64,000 nucleotides of DNA, from assembly GCA_021307315.1 (NCBI GenBank), contig JAJSPD010000069.1:62001-126000 (forward strand). The letters are read 5' to 3'. A model generated the notes under the pieces. That model saw only the letters and a list, made by a program, of their open reading frames with translations. It had not been told where the DNA came from and did not search any database. The translations under genes and the position numbers were made by a program. Source of the stretch: Bisporella sp. PMI_857. Lineage: Eukaryota; Ascomycota; Leotiomycetes; Helotiales; Helotiaceae. Of the stretch, positions 59,131-64,000 are shown piece after piece (positions within the stretch are counted from its first letter, which is position 1; each line of letters starts with the position of its first letter).

Positions 59131-60809
59131 ATGGAAGATTTCAACCTGTGTGAGAAGGGGATGGCGCGTAGCGCACGTCACAATACAAACGTCGAGTCTC
59201 GACCTCTCAGTTATCGAGTATCAAACATCATGGTTAATGTCATTATGTATTTTTTAGGAGGTATCATCTTTATCTTCATGTTGGACGTACTGGTATATTG
59301 TTATTCTGAACATCATTCTTAGATGTCTGACTTTTCGCACAGTGGGAAAGGTATACAGCCCCCGTACCAGAGTATCAGATGCGGCAATGGCCGAGTACTA
59401 TTGACGAATTTCAGAGCTGCTCTATCAAGGGCTTTCTTTCCACAGGGCTTAAATTTCTGGATACAGCATCTGAACTTCCCATTGAAGAGTTTGAGGAACG
59501 CAGAACTCGTCTGGCGAAGGCTCTTGTCGCTGATGGCATTGATGCCTTCATCGCTGAACCAGGGTATACATTCAAGTATTATGCCAATATCAGCCAACCC
59601 GAGTGGGAGGTTTGGGAGCCGGAAGAGCGGCCCTTCTTGATGGTTGTTCAACCTTCAGTGAATGAGGCTACGGGAGAGATAACTCCCTTCACGAGGTTCC
59701 TTGCACCGAGTTTTGAGGTTGAACGGGCGAGATTGCTGGATATGCCATTCAAAGATGAGCTTTTATTTGTGCCATGGGAAGAACATTGGAATCCTTATGA
59801 GACCTTGAGAAAGTCTTGGAGGCATCTTTCGGCGCATGCAAGTGTAGGTCCAAAGATTATGGTCGATGACGAGATGCGTGATTTTATCCAGAGAGGTCTC
59901 GGAGAGAACGGGTTCGAAGTTGTAGGATTGGGTGGAGAAGTTGAGTGTGTGAAGCAAACGAAATCGTCTAGAGAAATCGAGATTATTAGAGCTGTGAATA
60001 CCGGGACAGTGGAAGCCATCCGTGCTATGCGAAAATGCATGTATCCAGGTTTGACAGAGAACCAGGTTATGAATGTCCTCGATGCTACCATTAGAGCGGC
60101 CGGGCTAGAGCCATTCTTCGATATTGTCCTCTTTGGTACCGGATGAACTTTAGGCCCTATGAAAGTATGATCGTGGCTGACAGTGCACCAGATGACAATG
60201 CATCGAATCCTCACGGTGGGACGAATGGGAGTAAAATTTTAGAAGCTGCGACATTCGTTTTGATTGATGTGGGGTACGCTATGGCCGATATACCTTGTTT
60301 TCATGTAACCTTTTCATAGTTGACTCTCGACTAGTACCCATCTCTATGGATACTCATCTGATGTCTGCCGGACTTTCTTCCCACCCTTCTTTCCGCAACC
60401 GATCACCGAATCCGAAATACGTTCTCTCCCAGCACTTACCAGAGAAAAGCTCAAAGTCTGGGATATCGTTCTCGAGGCACAAAGCCAATCAATTAATGCC
60501 CTTCATGCAGGGAACACAGCCGCTAGCGTGGATATTGCTGCACGAGACGTGATTACTAAAGAAGGATATGGAGACGCATTCACTCATCGTGTGGGACATG
60601 GGATTGGAATCAAAGCTCACGAAAGCCCATACCTAAATAAGGGCAATTTACAGACGGTGTTGAAGGCCGGTATGACATTCACGTCTGAGCCAGGCGTCTA
60701 TCTTCTGGATAAATTTGGTGTGAGGCATGAGGATATCTTCTTGGTGAAGGAGACTGGCGAACCGGAACTGTTGAGTGGGAAGAGAGCGATTGGTCCTTGG
60801 GATCCTTGA
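59131..60809 (+). CDS. M24 peptidase-like protein (aminopeptidase P fold), type II membrane (503 aa)
   Basis: Exons 59131-59292, 59343-60135, 60192-60273 and 60335-60809 join in phase (introns 50, 56 and 61 nt). Exon one encodes a signal anchor (VNVIMYFLGGIIFIFMLDVL). The luminal part starts YTAPVPEYQMRQWPSTIDEF and contains a creatinase-type N-terminal domain. The pita-bread C-terminal domain has DNASNPHGGTNG, FVLIDVGTH and YGYSSDVCRTFF with the two metal Asp residues. It also has HRVGHGIGIKAHESP with the metal His, TSEPGVYL and FGVRHEDIFLV with the two Glu ligands. All five M24 metal ligands are thus present, so it is probably an active dinuclear peptidase or Xaa-Pro hydrolase acting in the secretory pathway or at the surface. 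At first sight the frame looks broken at 60146 (TGA), but an intron resolves this. Exon-one end could also be 59286. Confidence 0.85.
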
Positions 60810-61480
60810 GAGTCCAAAGCCATAGATATCTCGTCAATTCAGAAACTGTGAGCCTTGTCAAACTTGAAAATATTCACGGAGACAAGGGTTTACCGAATCG
60901 ATAGCGAGAAAGACCAACGTCGTATATTAAGTGATGAGCTGACTTGAAACTGCTGCTCGTATGTATTTATCTGGCAGGTAGGATATCCGTGTCATGAATA
61001 AGAACGCCGCTTCTAACTATAAATATCAAGTAAGGTTTTCGTGATAGCCTGTCGACTCCTAACAAGGTAGCTCTTCACCAATTGTCACGTCATTCAGCGA
61101 ATTCCTGTCTGAGACATATCCAGATTCCACACCATGAATATGGTACCGAGGTGCATAATCGTCAGCGGGATGTTTTCCGAGCATGGGTATATGCAGCTCG
61201 GTTGTATGTTTCGGGTTGATTTCTCGGTAAGCTCTGCCGGTTGGGTAACACGAGCATGACTGCTACCTTACCATTGGGATTTTGAGCATAGCCGAGAACC
61301 CCTGCCTTTTACAATATGCCATGTTATGGAGCCGCATGTCAGAAAGTATCTGTTAGATTGCTAAGTGCTGGAGCTGAAATACAAGTATATAAACGCACAT
61401 TTGCTTCTCGCCTTGATCTCTTTTGATGCTATTCTACAGGTTTTCACTGATATTTTCTTTCCAAATCAAATCTTGTAAAG
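60810..61480. other. Intergenic region upstream of the AA9 gene
   Basis: About 670 bp, no gene recognised. TATATAAA at 61386-61393 lies about 95 bp before the next ATG. Confidence 0.4.
61386..61393 (+). promoter_or_regulatory. Probable TATA box of the AA9 gene
   Basis: TATATAAA about 95 bp upstream of the ATG at 61481, in a suitable place for a core promoter. Confidence 0.4.
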
Positions 61481-62565
61481 ATGATTTCCATTGTATCTCT
61501 TTATGTTAGCGCTCTTACATTGGTGCAAGGGGTCGCGGCACATGGCAAAATCTACACCTTTACCGCTGATGGCGTTGAGTAAGTTGCATCCCCACCACCC
61601 CTAGTCGTCTTCGAAATCAGCTGAAAAGGCGGAAACAGCTACATTGGACTTTTGAACAATGATGACCTGCCAAGTGCAGCATGGTCAAATACCAATGGCG
61701 CCAACTTCATTGGTTTTCAAGATGGTGTTCCAGCTGCTCCTGAATCTCCCATACCATGGAGCTTACAAATAGACGACGTAAGTGTGTATAATTCTTTCCG
61801 AAATCTACGGCCTCACGCTTTACACCGCCTAGTTTGACGTTCTTGAGAATGGACCCCATCATCCGAAAACAAAGTCTTCGCCGTCTCATGACTTGACGTT
61901 GATCTCAAACATACCCTTTTAGGCAAATTGCTGACCCCATATCCCACACAGGCGATCTGCGGAAAAGCCGCGCACCCTGGGCTATTAACCGCAAATGTAA
62001 GCGCAGGGGGGTATATTGATTTCGACTGGACGTTTTGGCCTGGCAATCACTTCGGTCCCATCATGACCTACATGGCAGACTGTCATGGTCCCTGCCAAGC
62101 GGTCGATAAGACGACGCTGGAGTGGTTCAAGATACAGGAGCTCGGCCTGGTGAATAAGACCATCAAGGGAACGACGTTCAGATCCGGGACTTGGGCTGCG
62201 CCTGATTTGCTGAATGCAAATGCTGGCCCGAAGGGCAGTACTTGGAGGGTGATAATCCGTGAGTATTTCCTTGAAATGATGACTTGATTTATTGTGCTCA
62301 CCAATATATGTTAGCCACGACCATTGCCCCTGGGAACTATGTCGTGAGAACCGAAACTGTCGCCCTGCACTATGCGAACGAAGGAGAAATCCAATATTAT
62401 CCATTCTGCTTCAGCTTCAAGGTCACCGGGTCGGGGACGGTCGGTCCACCAGGGCTGGTGCACTCTCAGCTTTATCACCAGAGCGACCCGGGATTCAACT
62501 ACAACGTCTTCGCAGATCCGCTGGCAGATTATATCATCCCGGGTCCTCCTTTAGCAGTATTCTGA
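61481..62565 (+). CDS. AA9 lytic polysaccharide monooxygenase (264 aa)
   Basis: Exons 61481-61578, 61639-61777, 61952-62258 and 62315-62565 join in phase. The signal peptide ends in VQGVAA, so the mature protein starts with His (HGKIYTFTADG), the N-terminal ligand of the copper histidine brace. The second His is in PGNHFGPIMTYM, and the axial Tyr in the motif YYPFCFSFKVTGSG. The protein ends with the usual IIPGPPL, with no cellulose-binding module. AA9 enzymes oxidise glycosidic bonds of cellulose or hemicellulose. The 174-nt second intron is longer than its neighbours, and the normal 15-or-so residue stretch before AICGKAAHPG is missing. A mini-exon may hide inside, or the stretch was lost. 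Confidence 0.82.
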
Positions 62566-63127
62566 ATGGCCAAGGCTCGAGCCGGCATGGTGGTAATGAC
62601 CTGGCTTGTGGGGAGTAAGTTTTAGCAGCACTGCCTCACAGTTAGATCATTATTGATACTTAAGATATACAAAAGATTCTTCTTGGATACATAAAGCCTG
62701 ATCCAAGGTGACACCTAGCAAAGTCATCTTTATCACGTGAATTTCTTGATATCCGTTCTAGCTCAAGAGTGTGTCAGCTTTGTATCTTCTTCCTTCCAAC
62801 CCTCGTGCTTTCTTTAAATAAGCAGGTAGTCGCTTAAGTTAAGCGCTTTCCCTTGTTCTTAACATTTACTTAAACGAATTTTGAAAAATGGATTTTGTCT
62901 TTGTTGCCTTGTTTCGACACTGGAGTATTGTCAAGGGAAGGAAAAAGGGCACCGAATGTAAGGGAAGCACCGTAAGAAGAATGAAGAGGTTTCCTTCGAA
63001 ATAAAACATGTGGCCAAAAAAATTTTATTGGAAAGAATTGGAATATTATGCAATGTGGCGCGCACACACTAGCCTCCCTGGTACCTAGTTTCGATAGAGC
63101 CGAAAGGATCCTCGCTCTGGAACTTTT
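62566..63127. other. Intergenic region
   Basis: About 560 bp between the AA9 gene and the kinase relic. Nothing is recognised. Confidence 0.4.
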
Positions 63128-63991
63128 TCATCCCTCGTCCATTTTCACTATATCCAAAAGCATATTTGCCACAAGTTCCTTGCACTGTTCCTGCCTTGCC
63201 TTATAGTCTTCTTCCAACATGGCCGTTGATCTACCACTATCAACACAATCCAGCAATTTCACAGTTGCCGACAAACGCTGGATTGAACCATATTCCCAAT
63301 GCCAGCAGCTTCGTATGATAGTATCAACTTTATCATCACCTGTTTTTGGGAACATCATTTTCTGACGCAGGTCGACAATTACTGGTCCGTGGCGTTTCCC
63401 AAACCACTCGTTATCGTAGGGCTCGTAACCACGGATCATGTAAAAGAAAATTGACCCTATCGAGAGTTGCTCTGTACGAGGGCCAAGATACCCAAAGCTT
63501 CCGCGGTGCCTTCTACCTTCATTGTCAAATACCCTGGCGTAAGGAGCGATGCCAACTTTAAGAGTAGTATTAGCGACAGTTGTATTGTTAAAGTTGGTTA
63601 ATTTTAGATGATCCTCCTTGTTGAGGAGAAGGTTTGGTGGCTGGATATCATCATGTGCATATCCAAGGAACTCAAGCTAAGTAGTAGTATTCGATAACTT
63701 CGTCATCCACCTTAAAACTAAATATCGTGGTTCACTATCCTCTACGTTTAGCACTCGCTTGGTCACCAGACTCCTCGATTATTGTAGTTGGAGTCGTTGA
63801 TCGAGAGTGTCACCGTTGAGAAACCGTAGAAAATTTGTGTTTGGAATACGGAGGAAGCTACGAACGAGATCGGGACACTGGGGGCGAGTTTCCAGTAGGC
63901 CAAAGATACGATGCTCGTTATGAATCCGCGAGTCATCATGTTAGATAGAATATTTCAAGACAATATCCTCCGAGACTTTATAGACAAGCTC
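63128..63991 (-). pseudogene. Decayed protein-kinase-like gene, runs toward the window edge
   Basis: One minus-strand frame stays in register from about 63991 to the stop at 63128 and reads as a fungal kinase-like domain, but three stop codons interrupt it, near 63950, 63783 and 63676. Recognisable blocks are NEHRIFGLLETRPQCPDLVR, then LEFLGYAHDDIQPPNLLLNK (catalytic loop, with HDD where HxD is usual), HLKLTNFNN (where DFG-like DFD is expected), and EQLSIGSIFFYMIRGYEPYD. The last 100 residues are uninterrupted. All three stops are one transition away from sense codons (for example Trp TGG to TAG), and the altered catalytic residues are also transitions, as expected of RIP. The 5' end may lie beyond the window. 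Confidence 0.7.
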
Positions 63992-64000
63992 GTCTCACCC

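Noticed and set aside
60136..60334. Frameshift in the M24 gene
   Set aside because: The stop at 60144-60146 and the later shift fall inside two short introns whose removal restores all metal ligands.

Overview
This window reads as nuclear DNA of a filamentous ascomycete (Pezizomycotina). Signs of this are short GT-AG introns (mostly 46-60 nt, often with CTAAC/CTAAT-type branch sites), heterokaryon-incompatibility (HET) and NACHT-ankyrin proteins, plant cell-wall enzymes, a tyrosinase, a CYP gene, and an extremely AT-rich, RIP-like repeat. A plant-associated or litter-decaying leotiomycete-like fungus would fit, but the exact taxon is inference. Several genes only appear once introns are removed, so I give reconstructed exon coordinates. 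All splice models were read by eye and checked for frame and phase.

Layout. 0.25-2.4 kb: a small basic hypothetical protein and a polytopic membrane protein. 2.6-4.9 kb: two decayed genes (an SDR oxidoreductase and a Kre9/Knh1-like secreted protein). 6.2-7.2 kb: a GT32 (Och1-like) glycosyltransferase. 8.8-10.7 kb: a four-exon Ecm33-like wall/membrane protein (minus). 13.2-16.4 kb: relics of a retropepsin-like protein (minus) and a HET protein (plus). 16.6-19.5 kb: a PL26 rhamnogalacturonan exolyase (minus). 21.2-23.1 kb: a BCS1-like AAA ATPase. 23.5-24.0 kb: another SDR relic. 25.5-30.9 kb: a Ubp12-type deubiquitinase in six or seven exons. 31.4-32.6 kb: a GH43 arabinanase (minus). 33.5-34.8 kb: a divergent pair of small Cys-rich proteins, each with one intron. 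35.2-35.7 kb: a saccharopine-dehydrogenase-like relic. 36.4-37.6 kb: a 1,142-bp element with 60-bp terminal inverted repeats and a nearly pure A/T interior. 37.8-39.6 kb: an intact HET gene. 39.6-45.1 kb: a gene-poor tract with one unrecognised relic. 45.1-51.9 kb: a 2,209-aa NACHT-ankyrin STAND protein (minus). 53.2-55.1 kb: an intact nine-exon cytochrome P450. 55.7-57.7 kb: a six-exon tyrosinase. 57.9-58.8 kb: an F-box/2EXR-like protein (minus). 59.1-60.8 kb: a membrane-anchored M24 peptidase-like protein. 61.5-62.6 kb: an AA9 lytic polysaccharide monooxygenase. 63.1-64.0 kb: a kinase-like relic with RIP-type stops.

Three themes stand out. One is pectin and lignocellulose attack (PL26, GH43, AA9). 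The second is non-self recognition (HET, a HET relic, NACHT-ankyrin). The third is extensive gene decay: at least seven recognisable broken genes, several with C-to-T/G-to-A type changes, around a repeat that looks heavily RIP-mutated. P450, tyrosinase and the M24 protein lie head-to-tail on one strand and may share a metabolic role, but no backbone synthase is present in the window.
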